A stretch of 64,000 nucleotides of DNA from Trebonia sp963777905 (GTDB lineage Bacteria; Actinomycetota; Actinomycetes; Streptosporangiales; Streptosporangiaceae). Each line of letters opens with the position of its first letter. The first letter of the stretch is position 1. A model generated the notes under the pieces. The model did not search any database, was not told the DNA's origin, and was given only the letters and a program-made list of their open reading frames with translations. Positions 7,933-16,508 of this stretch are shown here, in pieces. The stretch is from contig CAVZSM010000014.1 of NCBI GenBank assembly GCA_963777905.1, forward strand, positions 1-64,000. The letters run 5' to 3'. Both the position numbers and the translations under genes were made by a program.

Positions 7933-9327
7933 TTGGCAGCCGAGGAGTTCGACGACGGAGGAACGGACATTCCCGGCGGGGTGGCGGGACCCGTCGGGCG
8001 GGTACTGGTGGTCGGCGCCGGGATCGCGGGTCTGACCGTGGCCAACGCCCTAACGCACGCAGGACTCGAGTGCCTTGTACTTGAAGCCAGGGACCGGATC
8101 GGCGGCCGGCTGCACACGGCCGACCTGGGCGGGTTGCCTGTCGACCTGGGCGGCTCGTGGATCCACATGCCGGACGGTAACCCGATGACCGTATTCGCGC
8201 GGCTGGCGGGCGTGCCTTCCGAGAGCGCGGACCCGGTGCCCGAAATGGCCGGCTTCGACTGCGGCGAAGGCCGCCTGTCGGCGGCCAAGACCACAGACCT
8301 GCTCGGCTGCTACCTCGAGGGGCTCCCGGGGTCGACCGAAGGGCTGCTCGCGATGCTCGGCCAGGACGCCTCCATGGCGCAGGCGATCGAGGCGTTCGTC
8401 GCGTCTGGAGGCCAGCCGCCTGAACAGGCACGACGGGTGCGGCAGATGCTGTACGCGGGCATCGAGGCCGAGTCGGCCGACCTGGCGGAACGGCAGTCGC
8501 TGCGCTGGATGTGGAACGAGCTCGAATACGGCGGAAGCTATTTCGGCGACGTGCCGGTGGGAGGCTACCGGCGCCTGATGGACGCCATGGTCTCCGACGT
8601 CGATGTGCGGCTGGGCAGATCCGTGACCGAGATCGAGGCGTCTCGTGATGGGGTGCGGGTCCGGACCGCCGATGGCTCGGTCGAAGAGGGCTCGCATGTC
8701 GTCGTGACCGTGCCGCTGGGCGTGCTGAAGCGGGGCCAGCCACGGTTCTCCCCGGCGCTGCCGCCGGATCGGCTGGCGGCCATCGAGCGACTCGGGTTCG
8801 GCCGGTTCGAGAAGGTAGCGCTGCGGTTCAGCGAGCCATTCTGGCGGGACGCCGGCTTCCCGCACCTGATGGTCTTCCCCCGCGATCCGGACGAGTGGAT
8901 GGTGTGGGTCATGGGACAGGACGCGTTCGGCGGCGGGCCGGTCCTGGTCTTCTTCGTCTTCCACAGCGCGGCAGAGCGCCTGGCGGCAGCGGGCCGCGAC
9001 GCCCCGGTCCGCTGGGCGCTTGGCATGCTGGCCGAGGCGACCGGCCGCCCGTGCCCAGAGCCAGCCGCCGTGGCCGTCACCTCATGGGCAGCTGATCCGT
9101 GGGCGGGAGGCGCCTACACGCACATCCCGCCTGGGGCCAGTCCCGCCGACGCCGACCTGCTCGGCAACCCGGTTGGCGGACGGCTCCTGTTCGCCGGCGA
9201 ACATACGCAAAGCGCTAGGCTCGCCTACGCCGACGGCGCGCTGACCAGCGGCATTCGCGAGGCCAAGCGACTGCTCGGCACGCCCGCCGTCCGCCTCACG
9301 GTAAATCACGCATCGAAGGGAGGCTGA
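7933..9327 (+). CDS. Flavin-containing amine oxidase
   Basis: About 464 residues. The N-terminal dinucleotide-binding segment is VLVVGAGIAGLTVANALTHA, then LEARDRIGGRL, which is the FAD-binding signature of the monoamine/polyamine oxidase family. The C-terminal FAD segment is LLFAGEHTQSARLAYADGAL. It would oxidise an amine to an imine using oxygen, giving hydrogen peroxide and ammonia or an amine. There is no signal peptide, so it is cytoplasmic. TTG 7933, with GGAGGG five bases upstream, is preferred over GTG 7927, which overlaps that site. The VOC gene starts one base after its stop, suggesting co-translation. The substrate is unknown. Confidence 0.9.
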   Translation: MAAEEFDDGGTDIPGGVAGPVGRVLVVGAGIAGLTVANALTHAGLECLVLEARDRIGGRLHTADLGGLPVDLGGSWIHMPDGNPMTVFARLAGVPSESADPVPEMAGFDCGEGRLSAAKTTDLLGCYLEGLPGSTEGLLAMLGQDASMAQAIEAFVASGGQPPEQARRVRQMLYAGIEAESADLAERQSLRWMWNELEYGGSYFGDVPVGGYRRLMDAMVSDVDVRLGRSVTEIEASRDGVRVRTADGSVEEGSHVVVTVPLGVLKRGQPRFSPALPPDRLAAIERLGFGRFEKVALRFSEPFWRDAGFPHLMVFPRDPDEWMVWVMGQDAFGGGPVLVFFVFHSAAERLAAAGRDAPVRWALGMLAEATGRPCPEPAAVAVTSWAADPWAGGAYTHIPPGASPADADLLGNPVGGRLLFAGEHTQSARLAYADGALTSGIREAKRLLGTPAVRLTVNHASKGG

Positions 9328-9328
9328 C

Positions 9329-9697
9329 ATGTCCGCGAAGGTTGGTTACCTGGTGATCGACGCCGCCGACCCGGTCGCACTGGCCAGGTTCTGGTGCGGG
9401 CTGCTCGCCGTGACCGTGGACACGGAGATCGGCGAGGGGGAATTCCTCGTCCTGTCGCCTACGGAGGACGGTCTCACGGTCGGGTTCCAGCGGGTGGCCG
9501 ACGCCAAGCTAGGCAAGAACCGGGTGCACCTTGACCTCGTGGTGGACGACCTCGACCAGGCGACGGCGGAGATCGAGAACCTCGGCGGCCGCTGGCTCGA
9601 ACCGGGAAACACCCGCGAGCTCGAGGGCTTCCGGTGGCGCTGCATGGCAGACCCCGAAGGCAACGAATTCGACATTGACGTCCTGCCCGCCTCGTAA
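9329..9697 (+). CDS. VOC / glyoxalase-like domain protein
   Basis: 122 residues forming one vicinal-oxygen-chelate domain with two beta-alpha-beta-beta-beta modules (GYLVIDAADPVALARFWCGL at the start, CMADPEGNEFDIDVLP at the end). This glyoxalase-like subfamily is common in actinobacteria and mostly uncharacterised. Metal-binding enzymes and drug-sequestering proteins share the fold. AAGGGAGG precedes the ATG and the gene follows the amine oxidase by one base, so the two are probably transcribed together. Confidence 0.88.
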   Translation: MSAKVGYLVIDAADPVALARFWCGLLAVTVDTEIGEGEFLVLSPTEDGLTVGFQRVADAKLGKNRVHLDLVVDDLDQATAEIENLGGRWLEPGNTRELEGFRWRCMADPEGNEFDIDVLPAS

Positions 9698-9814
9698 CAC
9701 GCCGCGCAGTTCTACACAGCACTCGCCCGCTCGCGGGTCGAGCACCGCGGTCGCGGTCGACGCCTGCAACCCGTCCACCATCCCGCTGATGAAGGCGTGG
9801 TTGAGCCCGCCCAC
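9698..9814 (-). pseudogene. Remnant of an ArsR/SufR-like regulator C-terminus
   Basis: The minus strand between the VOC and mscL genes encodes NHAFISGMVDGLQASTATAV, then LDPRAGECCVELR. This resembles the end of a family of helix-turn-helix regulators whose last segment carries a CCV motif. No DNA-binding domain is left upstream, and the frame runs into the antisense of the VOC gene. I read it as a decayed fragment; a chance resemblance is possible. Confidence 0.4.
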
Positions 9815-9955
9815 TAGTTCCGGGGCTTTCGGTGACGGTCGTTGACGTGGTTTGACGCGACTGATAAGAGAGGAAGCAGATAGCCCAGGTACGGGGCGAA
9901 AGTCCAGGAACTAAACCACACTCGAATGACGGCGGCTCGGAGAGGGGACATCACG

Positions 9956-10384
9956 ATGAGGGGCTTCAGGAACTTCCTTATGCGTGGTGACGTGATCGTC
10001 ATCGCGATCGGGCTCGTGGTAGCCCTCGCGTTCAGCATGCTCATCACCGCGTTCACTACCTACATCATCAGCCCGATCATCGCCAGTTTCACGCCCGGCA
10101 CGACCAACGGCCTGGGCGTGCAACTAGGAAACGACCACAATCCGAAGACCTTCCTGGATTTCGGGTCTTTCATATCCGCGATCATTTATTTCTGCATCTT
10201 CATGGCCGTGGTCTACTTCCTCATCGTGGTGCCCTACAAGCACGTCCAGGCCCGGCGCGGGCAAGTTGTGTTCGGCGACCCGGCCCCGGTCAAGACCTGC
10301 CCCTTCTGCCTGTCCAGCGATCTCCCGGCCGCCGCGTCCAAGTGCAAGTACTGCGGCACCGACCAGCCAGCCGCCGCTGTCTGA
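9956..10384 (+). CDS. mscL: Large-conductance mechanosensitive channel MscL with zinc-ribbon tail
   Basis: 142 residues. The N-terminal amphipathic helix and first membrane helix (FLMRGDVIVIAIGLVVALAF) match MscL. A periplasmic loop and second helix (FISAIIYFCIFMAVVYFLIV) follow, then the basic cytoplasmic segment VPYKHVQARRG. It relieves osmotic downshock by opening a non-selective pore. Unlike the textbook protein it ends in a rubredoxin-like zinc ribbon, CPFC-x12-CKYC. ATG 9956 begins the conserved MRGFRNF and has a purine-rich site upstream; an earlier ATG at 9926 would add ten unconserved residues. Confidence 0.92.
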   Translation: MRGFRNFLMRGDVIVIAIGLVVALAFSMLITAFTTYIISPIIASFTPGTTNGLGVQLGNDHNPKTFLDFGSFISAIIYFCIFMAVVYFLIVVPYKHVQARRGQVVFGDPAPVKTCPFCLSSDLPAAASKCKYCGTDQPAAAV

Positions 10385-10512
10385 TCCAGAGCGAAGCTGG
10401 CCCGCTGGGCGGGTCCGGGTTGGGCTAATTCACTCTGTACGGGTGATCCAGGCCTAGGCGGGTGACCCGTAGCGTCCTGGTTACTACCCACCCGGGCTCT
10501 GGAGGTATGAGG

Positions 10513-11043
10513 ATGGCAGTCGACACGTTCCTGGCCTATGTCGGGGTTTATAACAGCGCGGCCGACGCCGACGCCGACTATCAGGCGGTCAAGGACCTGC
10601 ATACCAAGGAACACCTGATCGACGCCTATGACGCCGCGGTGGTCGAGCGCCGGGCCGACGGGAAGGTCAAGATCACCAAGAAGCACGAGACGCCGACGCG
10701 GGTCGGCGGGGTGCTCGGCGGCGGCGTGGGCCTGGCGACCGGCCTGGTCGTAGTCCTGTTCCCGTTCGCCGCGATCGGCGGCGGCCTGCTGGCGGTTACC
10801 ACGGGCGGCGGCGCAATTCTCGGCGCGGTCGCAGGCCACGCGGCCGCCGGGATGAGCCGCAAGGACCTGAAGGAGCTCGGTGAGCATCTCGACGCCGGGC
10901 AGGCGGGCCTGGTCGTGGTCGCGGTGTCCGACATGGGCGCGAAGATCGAGCGGGAAATGAAGAGGGCCAGGAAAGTCGAGGCCAGGGAACTGAAGGCCGA
11001 CACCGCCAGCATCGAGGCCGACGCGAAGTCCGCGGAAGGGTGA
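10513..11043 (+). CDS. DUF1269-like membrane protein
   Basis: 176 residues. The N-terminal part (FLAYVGVYNSAADADADYQA) and the glycine-rich hydrophobic hairpin near residues 68-110 (GVLGGGVGLATGLVVVLFPF, then AAIGGGLLAVTTGGGAIL) fit the DUF1269 family. That family is small proteins with a predicted membrane-inserting hairpin and unknown function. The C-terminus is a charged helix rich in Lys, Glu and Ala. ATG 10513 is chosen because GGAGG lies seven bases upstream; ATG 10507 is too close to it. It converges on the ABC permease gene, whose stop codon begins one base later. Confidence 0.78.
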   Translation: MAVDTFLAYVGVYNSAADADADYQAVKDLHTKEHLIDAYDAAVVERRADGKVKITKKHETPTRVGGVLGGGVGLATGLVVVLFPFAAIGGGLLAVTTGGGAILGAVAGHAAAGMSRKDLKELGEHLDAGQAGLVVVAVSDMGAKIEREMKRARKVEARELKADTASIEADAKSAEG

Positions 11044-11044
11044 T

Positions 11045-12211
11045 CTAACGCGAGAGAACCTCGCGCAGCTTAACGCGGGCGCCGGTGCGCAGGACAGACC
11101 GGCTGTAGATGCCGGCGGCGACGCGGGCCATCCACACGGTGGACACGGCCAGCAGCGCCGCGGCGACCACGACCTGCCACAGCGGCACGTCACCCGAGGC
11201 GTACAGCACGGGCATCGCGATCGGTGCGGTGGGCGGGAAGAAGCCGAGCACGTGATAGAAGACGCTCGCGCTGTTCGCGTAGATGACGGTGTAGGACAGG
11301 ATGTAGGCGATGATCAGCGGCAGCTGCACGGGCAGGATCGTCGAGTTGACGTCGGACTGCCTGCTGACCAGCGAACCCGCCGCCGCGAACGCGGTGCAGT
11401 AGAAGGCGTAGCCGAGCACCACGAATACCCCGCCGGTCAGCACGATGCCGATCGCCGCGCCGTGCACTAGGTCGGACCCGGAGGCGAACCCGGCGACCAC
11501 GAAGGCGATCACCATGGCCGCCGCCTGCGCCAGCGCGAGCAGCCCGATGCCGGTTACCTTGCCGACAAGCAGCTGGATCGGGCGGAGTGAAGAGAGCAGC
11601 ACCTCCGCGATCCTGCTGCCCTTCTCCTCGCCGATGCCGAGCGCGATCTGCGACCCGTAGACGCTGATCATGATCCATACCAGGATCACGGTGAACAGGC
11701 CGGTCAGCCGGGATGACAGCGGTTTCGAGGGGGGCTCGAGGCCGCGCACCGGCAGCGCGATGCCGTGCGCCACCGCCGCGGCCGCGCCCGGCACGGTCTC
11801 GACCAGCTTGCTCAGCCCGGCGACCTGGGCGAGCGTCGCCAGCCCGCCGGACACGCCGCCGAGCGGCACCTGCTTGACCAGCACCTCCGTGTCGCCGACG
11901 AGCACCGCGCTCAGGTCACCGGAGCGCAGCGCTGCCTCCGCTGCCGCCACGCTCGGCTGCAGGACCGCGACCGTCTTGACGCCCGCCAGCCGCCCGGCCT
12001 CGGCGATGATGCCGGTCGTCGTTGCGGCGTTGCCGCCCACGTAGCCGATCCGCTCCGGCTTGGCGTTCCGCGACAGGATCGCGGGCAGCGCCACGCCGAG
12101 TGCCACCGCGAGAACCAGCACCACCGTGCTGATCGCGAAGGCGCGGGTCTTGGCGCGCTGGCGCAGTTCGCGGCGCGCGACCAGCCACGTCATCCGGGCC
12201 TGGCGGTTCAC
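11045..12211 (-). CDS. ABC-2 type exporter permease (NatB/YhaP-like)
   Basis: 388 residues. The first helix follows a basic start (MTWLVARRELRQRAKTRAFA). A large extracytoplasmic domain covers roughly residues 40-170, and five more helices follow, with a GEEKGSRIAEVLLSS segment typical of ABC-2 permeases of the NatB/YhaP type. Such proteins export ions, peptides or drugs. The start overlaps the ATPase stop by four bases, so the two are translationally coupled and form one exporter. The substrate is unknown. Confidence 0.88.
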   Translation of the reverse strand: MNRQARMTWLVARRELRQRAKTRAFAISTVVLVLAVALGVALPAILSRNAKPERIGYVGGNAATTTGIIAEAGRLAGVKTVAVLQPSVAAAEAALRSGDLSAVLVGDTEVLVKQVPLGGVSGGLATLAQVAGLSKLVETVPGAAAAVAHGIALPVRGLEPPSKPLSSRLTGLFTVILVWIMISVYGSQIALGIGEEKGSRIAEVLLSSLRPIQLLVGKVTGIGLLALAQAAAMVIAFVVAGFASGSDLVHGAAIGIVLTGGVFVVLGYAFYCTAFAAAGSLVSRQSDVNSTILPVQLPLIIAYILSYTVIYANSASVFYHVLGFFPPTAPIAMPVLYASGDVPLWQVVVAAALLAVSTVWMARVAAGIYSRSVLRTGARVKLREVLSR

Positions 12212-13167
12212 CGGCTGACCCCCGCGGCGGCGTGCTCGGCCTCGGCCTGCCCGACCGAAGCCCCGGTCACCTCACGGAACACCTCGGAGAGCCGGCGGTC
12301 CTCGAAGCTGAAATGCTCGATGGGGCCGGCCGCCCTGGCGAGATCGAGGATCCGCTGGGAGTCGGCACCGGTCGTTAGGGATATCAAAACCGTTCCTTCC
12401 GGACGGACGGCCTCGACCTCGCCGAGATCAGCCCCCAGCGACCGTGCCCAGGCGCCGTCGGCGTCACCGCCGACCCGCACCGCGAGCCGCAGGCGGTCGC
12501 CGCGCCGCAGCTCCTCGACGGGACCGGACGCGACGAGACGGCCGTGGTGAATGATGGCGACCGCCTCGCAGATGTCTTCGACGAGGTCAAGCTGGTGGCT
12601 GGAGAAGAGCACGGTGACGCCTGCCGCCGCGCGCTCGGCGAGGACCTGCCGCATGTCGTCGACGCCGCCCGGGTCGAGGCCTGCGAACGGCTCGTCGAGG
12701 ACGAGCAGTTCCGGGTCGTGCACCAGGGCGACGGCGAGCTGGGCGCGCTGCTGGTTGCCATGCGAGAGCGCGTCGATCTTGGCGTCCTCGCGGCCGGCCA
12801 GGCCGAGGCGGCGGATCCAGTGCGTGGCGGCCTTCTCCGCTGCCTGGTCGTCGACGTCGTGCAGCGTGGCGAAGTACTCGATCTGCTCGCGCAGCTTCAT
12901 CCCCGGGTAGAGGCCGCGTTCTTCCGGCATGTAGCCGAAGTGCCGCCGCGCCTGTTCGTCGACCGGCTTGCCGCGCCAGCGGATCTCGCCCGCGTCCAGG
13001 CTGGCCACGCCGAAGATGGCGCGCATCGTGGTGGTCTTGCCAGCGCCGTTCGGACCGAGGAATCCGAAGACCTGGCCGGATGGGACGTCGAACGACAGCC
13101 CGTCGAGCGCGATGACCGACCCGTACCGGCGGCGCAAACCGTCAATCTCAAGCTCGACCGAAGCCAT
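12208..13167 (-). CDS. ABC transporter ATP-binding protein (NatA-like)
   Basis: 319 residues. Walker A is GPNGAGKTT, the signature region reads SHGNQQRAQLAVALVHDP, and Walker B is LLVLDEPFAGLD with the switch FSSHQLDLVEDIC. The C-terminal extension (about residues 215-300) is of the kind found on NatA-type ATPases. It energises the permease encoded immediately downstream with a four-base overlap. It lies in the cytoplasm at the membrane. Confidence 0.93.
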   Translation of the reverse strand: MASVELEIDGLRRRYGSVIALDGLSFDVPSGQVFGFLGPNGAGKTTTMRAIFGVASLDAGEIRWRGKPVDEQARRHFGYMPEERGLYPGMKLREQIEYFATLHDVDDQAAEKAATHWIRRLGLAGREDAKIDALSHGNQQRAQLAVALVHDPELLVLDEPFAGLDPGGVDDMRQVLAERAAAGVTVLFSSHQLDLVEDICEAVAIIHHGRLVASGPVEELRRGDRLRLAVRVGGDADGAWARSLGADLGEVEAVRPEGTVLISLTTGADSQRILDLARAAGPIEHFSFEDRRLSEVFREVTGASVGQAEAEHAAAGVSR

Positions 13168-13215
13168 GGCTAAAGCCTAGTGGCGGCTCGCCCTGCCGTG
13201 GCGGTCGCCGGATTC

Positions 13216-14088
13216 CTACATCAGCACGACCGTGCGGCTGCCGTTGAGGAGCACGCGGTGCTCGGCATGCCAGCTGACCGCGCGGGCGAGCACCTGGGCC
13301 TCGACGTCCCGGCCAGCCTCGACGAGCCGCTCTGGCGTGTACGAGTGGTCGACGCGGACCAGCCCCTGCTCGATGATCGGCCCCTCGTCAAGGTCCGGCG
13401 TGACGTAGTGCGCGGTGGCGCCGACCAGCTTCACGCCTTTGGTATAGGCCTGGTGGTAAGGCCTGGCGCCCTTGAAGCTCGGCAGGAACGAGTGGTGGAT
13501 GTTGATCATCCGGCCCTCGACCCGCTTGCAGACTTCCGGCGAGAGGATCTGCATGTAGCGGGCCAGTACGACGAGCCGCGTCTGCGTCTCGTCGATGAGC
13601 GAAAGCAACGTGGCCTCGGCGGCCGGCTTGTTGTCCGGCGTCACCGGGAGGTAGTGGAACGGCAGCTTGTAGGACTCGGTCAGGTCCCGGTAGGTGTCGT
13701 GGTTGGAGACCACCCCGGTGATGTCGATGGGCAGCGAGCCTGACCTCCAGCGGAAGAGCAGGTCGTTCAGGCAGTGCCCGAGCTGAGAGACCATCAGCAG
13801 CGTCCGGGTCCGCTCGGTCGCGCCGTTCAGCCGCCACGACATGTGGAACGACTCGGCGACCCACGAGAAGTCGCGCTCGAGCTCCGCCACCGGGCGGCCG
13901 GGCGGCGGCACCGAGAAGTGCACCCGCATGAAGAACAGCCCGCCGTCCGGCTCCCCGTACTGCTGGCTGTCGATGATGTTGCCCGAGTGCTGCACCAGGA
14001 AGCTTGACACCGCGTACACGATTCCCGGCTTGTCCGGGCAGGACAGCGTCAGGATGAACTCCAGGCCTGCGCTTTCCGGCTTGCTCAT
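13216..14088 (-). CDS. purU: Formyltetrahydrofolate deformylase
   Basis: 290 residues. An N-terminal ACT domain (residues about 8-85, FILTLSCPDKPGIVYAVSSF) precedes the formyltransferase fold, with the catalytic segment INIHHSFLPSFKGARPYHQA and the loop VGATAHYVTPDLDEGPIIEQ. It hydrolyses 10-formyl-THF to formate and THF. It lies 89 bases downstream of the MttB-family gene on the same strand, so it may be part of that operon. There it would recycle THF and dispose of C1 units taken off methylamines. ATG 14088 starts the conserved region; an upstream ATG would add ten residues. Confidence 0.94.
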   Translation of the reverse strand: MSKPESAGLEFILTLSCPDKPGIVYAVSSFLVQHSGNIIDSQQYGEPDGGLFFMRVHFSVPPPGRPVAELERDFSWVAESFHMSWRLNGATERTRTLLMVSQLGHCLNDLLFRWRSGSLPIDITGVVSNHDTYRDLTESYKLPFHYLPVTPDNKPAAEATLLSLIDETQTRLVVLARYMQILSPEVCKRVEGRMINIHHSFLPSFKGARPYHQAYTKGVKLVGATAHYVTPDLDEGPIIEQGLVRVDHSYTPERLVEAGRDVEAQVLARAVSWHAEHRVLLNGSRTVVLM

Positions 14089-14177
14089 ACCGGACACGAT
14101 ACATGCCTGGCTGAGCATGGCTTAAGCCGTACAAATAAGGTTTCAGGCGCGGTTGTGCGCGGAGCACAAATGACTGT

Positions 14178-15623
14178 TCAGTCGCCCAGCTCACGGCGGC
14201 GGCGGGTCACGAACTCGGACAGCTCGGCCTGGATGGCGTCGTCGATCGGCGGGGCCTCGTACCCGTCGAGCGTGGCCCGCCAGATCTCGCCCGCGCGGGC
14301 GGTGGCGTCCTTGCCGCCGAGGCGCAGCCATCGTTCGAAGTTCGCTGTCGACGACAGCAGCGGACGGTAGAAGCAGGTCCTGAACCGCTCCATGGTGTGC
14401 GCCGCGCCGAGGAAGTGCCCGCCGTGCCCCACCTCCTCATGCGCGCCGAACGCCAGCGATTCCTCGGTGATCTCCAGCGGCGTGAACTCCACGCGCAGCT
14501 CGCGCAGCAGCTCGATGTCGATGATGAACTTCTCGTAGCAGGTGACCAGGCCGCCCTCCAGCCATCCCGCCGCGTGCATGACGAAGTTGGTGCCGGCCAG
14601 GAAGGTTGGCAGCAGGGTCATCAGCGACTCGTAGGCGGCCTGCGCGTCCGCGGTCTGCGAGGAGTTCAGCCCGCCGCCGGTGCGGAACGGCAGCCCGTAG
14701 TGCCTGGCGAGCTGGCCGGTGCACAGCAGCCCGATCGCCGACTCCGGCGTGCCGAACGACGGCGATCCCGACTGCATGTCGATGTTGGACAGGAACGACC
14801 CGAAGATCACCGGGCAGCCAGGCCTGATCAGCTGCGCGAGCGCGATCCCGGCCAGCGCCTCAGCAAGCTGCTGAGCCAGGGCCGCGGGGATCGTCACCGG
14901 CGACATCGCGCCCATCAGCAGGAACGGTGTCAGCACCACCGGCTGGTTCGCGGCGCAGTACTCGAACTGCGCGTCGAGCATCCGGTCGTCCCAGCGCAGC
15001 GGCGAGTTGCAGTTGATCAGCGACACCACGGCCGGCGTCCGCTCAATGGCCGCCCGGCCCGCGTCCGCCCCCGCCCCGCCGCCGAACAGGATCGAGGTCA
15101 TCGCGAGCGTGTCCGCGGCGTTGCCGCCTGACACCACGTTGCCCATGTAGATCTTGTCGGTCAGCGTGGCCAGCGCGTAGATCATGTCCAGATGGCGGGA
15201 GTCGAGCGGCGCGTCGTTCGGCTCGCAGATCACGCCGCCTGCCGAGTCCAGCTGCGGGAAGGCCTGCGAGAGCTTGCACAGCCGGTGGTAGTCGTCGAGC
15301 GTGGCGTCGCGCCGGACGTCGCCCTCGCGGATGAACGGGCACCCGTACACCGCGCCGAACACCATGTGATCCCCGCCGATGTGCACCGTGTTCGCGGGGT
15401 TGCGGGCCTGGATGTCGAACTCCCGCGGCGCCTTGGCGACCTGCTCGAGCACGAACTCCGGGTCCAGGTAGACGACGTCGCCGTCGGTCCGCTGGCCAGC
15501 CTTGGCGAATAGCTCGACCGCCTCCGGCTTCGCGAACTGCACGCCGATCTCCGACACGATCCGCTTCCAGCCGCGCTCGAGCACGCCGATCGCGTCCGCG
15601 GACAGGATCTCGTACCGAGGCAT
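14178..15623 (-). CDS. MttB-family corrinoid-dependent methyltransferase, non-pyrrolysine
   Basis: About 481 residues of the trimethylamine methyltransferase family. The frame contains no amber codon, so it belongs to the non-pyrrolysine branch, whose characterised members demethylate glycine betaine, proline betaine, carnitine or butyrobetaine. It would transfer a methyl group from a quaternary amine to the Co(I) corrinoid protein encoded divergently. Visible family segments include GGDHMVFGAVYGCPFIREGD and TGGGLNSSQTADAQAAYES, plus HEEVGHGGHFLGAAHTMERF near the end. The open frame extends to GTG 15683, but MPRYEILSADAIGVLERGW at 15623 matches the family start. An IclR-type palindrome lies 36 bases upstream. 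The exact substrate cannot be read from the sequence. Confidence 0.88.
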   Translation of the reverse strand: MPRYEILSADAIGVLERGWKRIVSEIGVQFAKPEAVELFAKAGQRTDGDVVYLDPEFVLEQVAKAPREFDIQARNPANTVHIGGDHMVFGAVYGCPFIREGDVRRDATLDDYHRLCKLSQAFPQLDSAGGVICEPNDAPLDSRHLDMIYALATLTDKIYMGNVVSGGNAADTLAMTSILFGGGAGADAGRAAIERTPAVVSLINCNSPLRWDDRMLDAQFEYCAANQPVVLTPFLLMGAMSPVTIPAALAQQLAEALAGIALAQLIRPGCPVIFGSFLSNIDMQSGSPSFGTPESAIGLLCTGQLARHYGLPFRTGGGLNSSQTADAQAAYESLMTLLPTFLAGTNFVMHAAGWLEGGLVTCYEKFIIDIELLRELRVEFTPLEITEESLAFGAHEEVGHGGHFLGAAHTMERFRTCFYRPLLSSTANFERWLRLGGKDATARAGEIWRATLDGYEAPPIDDAIQAELSEFVTRRRRELGD

Positions 15624-15658
15624 CGTATTGACAAACACGTCCACATCGTAGAACTTGG

Positions 15659-15673
15659 TTCCATAAAGTGGAA
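15659..15673. promoter_or_regulatory. IclR-type operator
   Basis: TTCCA-TAAAG-TGGAA, a perfect inverted repeat in the divergent promoter between the MttB-family gene and iclR. IclR-family proteins bind palindromes built on TTCCA/TGGAA. The position suits joint control of both transcription units by the adjacent regulator. Confidence 0.6.
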
Positions 15674-15697
15674 TAGGCCGCACCCGAGGCAGAACGA

Positions 15698-16504
15698 ATG
15701 AGCAATCCCCCCAACGGCACCCAGGCCGTGGACCGGGCAGCCAGGCTGCTTTCCGAGGTGGTGCACGCCAGCGACCCGGTCACGTTCACTGAGCTGACCG
15801 CCGCGACCGGGCTGGCCAGGTCCACTACCTCCCGGCTGCTGCTCGCCCTGGAGCGCAATCACCTGATCCGCCGCGACGACCACGGCAGGTTCCTGCCCGG
15901 GGAGATGTTCGTCAGCTTCGCCTGGCGCGGCGGCGCCGACACGAGCCTCGTCGCGGTCGCCCAGCCGTTCCTCGACCGGCTCGCCAAGGGCACCGGCGAG
16001 ACCATCAACCTGGGGGTCGCCAGCGGCACCAGCGTCGAGCAGATCGCCCAGGTGGACTGCGCCTACCTGATCGGCGGCACCAACTGGGTGGGCCTGTCGG
16101 TGCCGCTGCACGCGTCCGCGCTCGGCAAGGTGCTGCTCGCCTACGGCGCGGCGCAGCTGCCGAAGGGGCCGCTGCAGCGGTGCACCGAGCGGACGATCAC
16201 CGCGGAGTCCTCGCTGCGCGCCGAGCTGGCGACCGTCCGCGCCCGCGGCTACGCCGTGACCGACGAGGAGCTCGAGCCAGGGCTGATCGCGCTCGCCGGG
16301 CCGGTGTTCCGCTACGACGGGACGGTGGTGGCCGCGATGTCGGTCTCCGCTCCCACCTCGCGGATGACCCGTGAGGCAGTGACTAACGCCGCCCGCCGCT
16401 GCGTCGACGAGGCCGCAGGCCTGTCCTCCGCGCTGGGCTACCGGCCCAGGCCGCGACCGGGTACCGCCAAGACCCGGGCCAGGCGCGTGGCGGACAGGGC
16501 GTGA
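15698..16504 (+). CDS. IclR-family transcriptional regulator
   Basis: 268 residues. The N-terminal winged helix-turn-helix covers residues about 8-70 (VTFTELTAATGLARSTTSRL). The C-terminal IclR effector domain contains VPLHASALGKVLLAYGA and GLIALAGPVFRYDGTVVAAM. It starts the plus-strand operon: the corrinoid-protein gene begins four bases after its stop. With the operator at 15659-15673 it probably senses the methylated substrate or a demethylation product and switches both directions. Whether it activates or represses cannot be told. Confidence 0.93.
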   Translation: MSNPPNGTQAVDRAARLLSEVVHASDPVTFTELTAATGLARSTTSRLLLALERNHLIRRDDHGRFLPGEMFVSFAWRGGADTSLVAVAQPFLDRLAKGTGETINLGVASGTSVEQIAQVDCAYLIGGTNWVGLSVPLHASALGKVLLAYGAAQLPKGPLQRCTERTITAESSLRAELATVRARGYAVTDEELEPGLIALAGPVFRYDGTVVAAMSVSAPTSRMTREAVTNAARRCVDEAAGLSSALGYRPRPRPGTAKTRARRVADRA

Positions 16505-16508
16505 CAGC

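Noticed and set aside
944..9697. P450, monooxygenase-like and amine oxidase genes as a natural-product cluster
   Set aside because: No polyketide, peptide, terpene or other core biosynthetic enzyme is present; the genes face different directions and include remnants.
14178..15623. Pyrrolysine-containing trimethylamine methyltransferase
   Set aside because: There is no in-frame amber codon, and no pylT/pylS-like sequence was seen.
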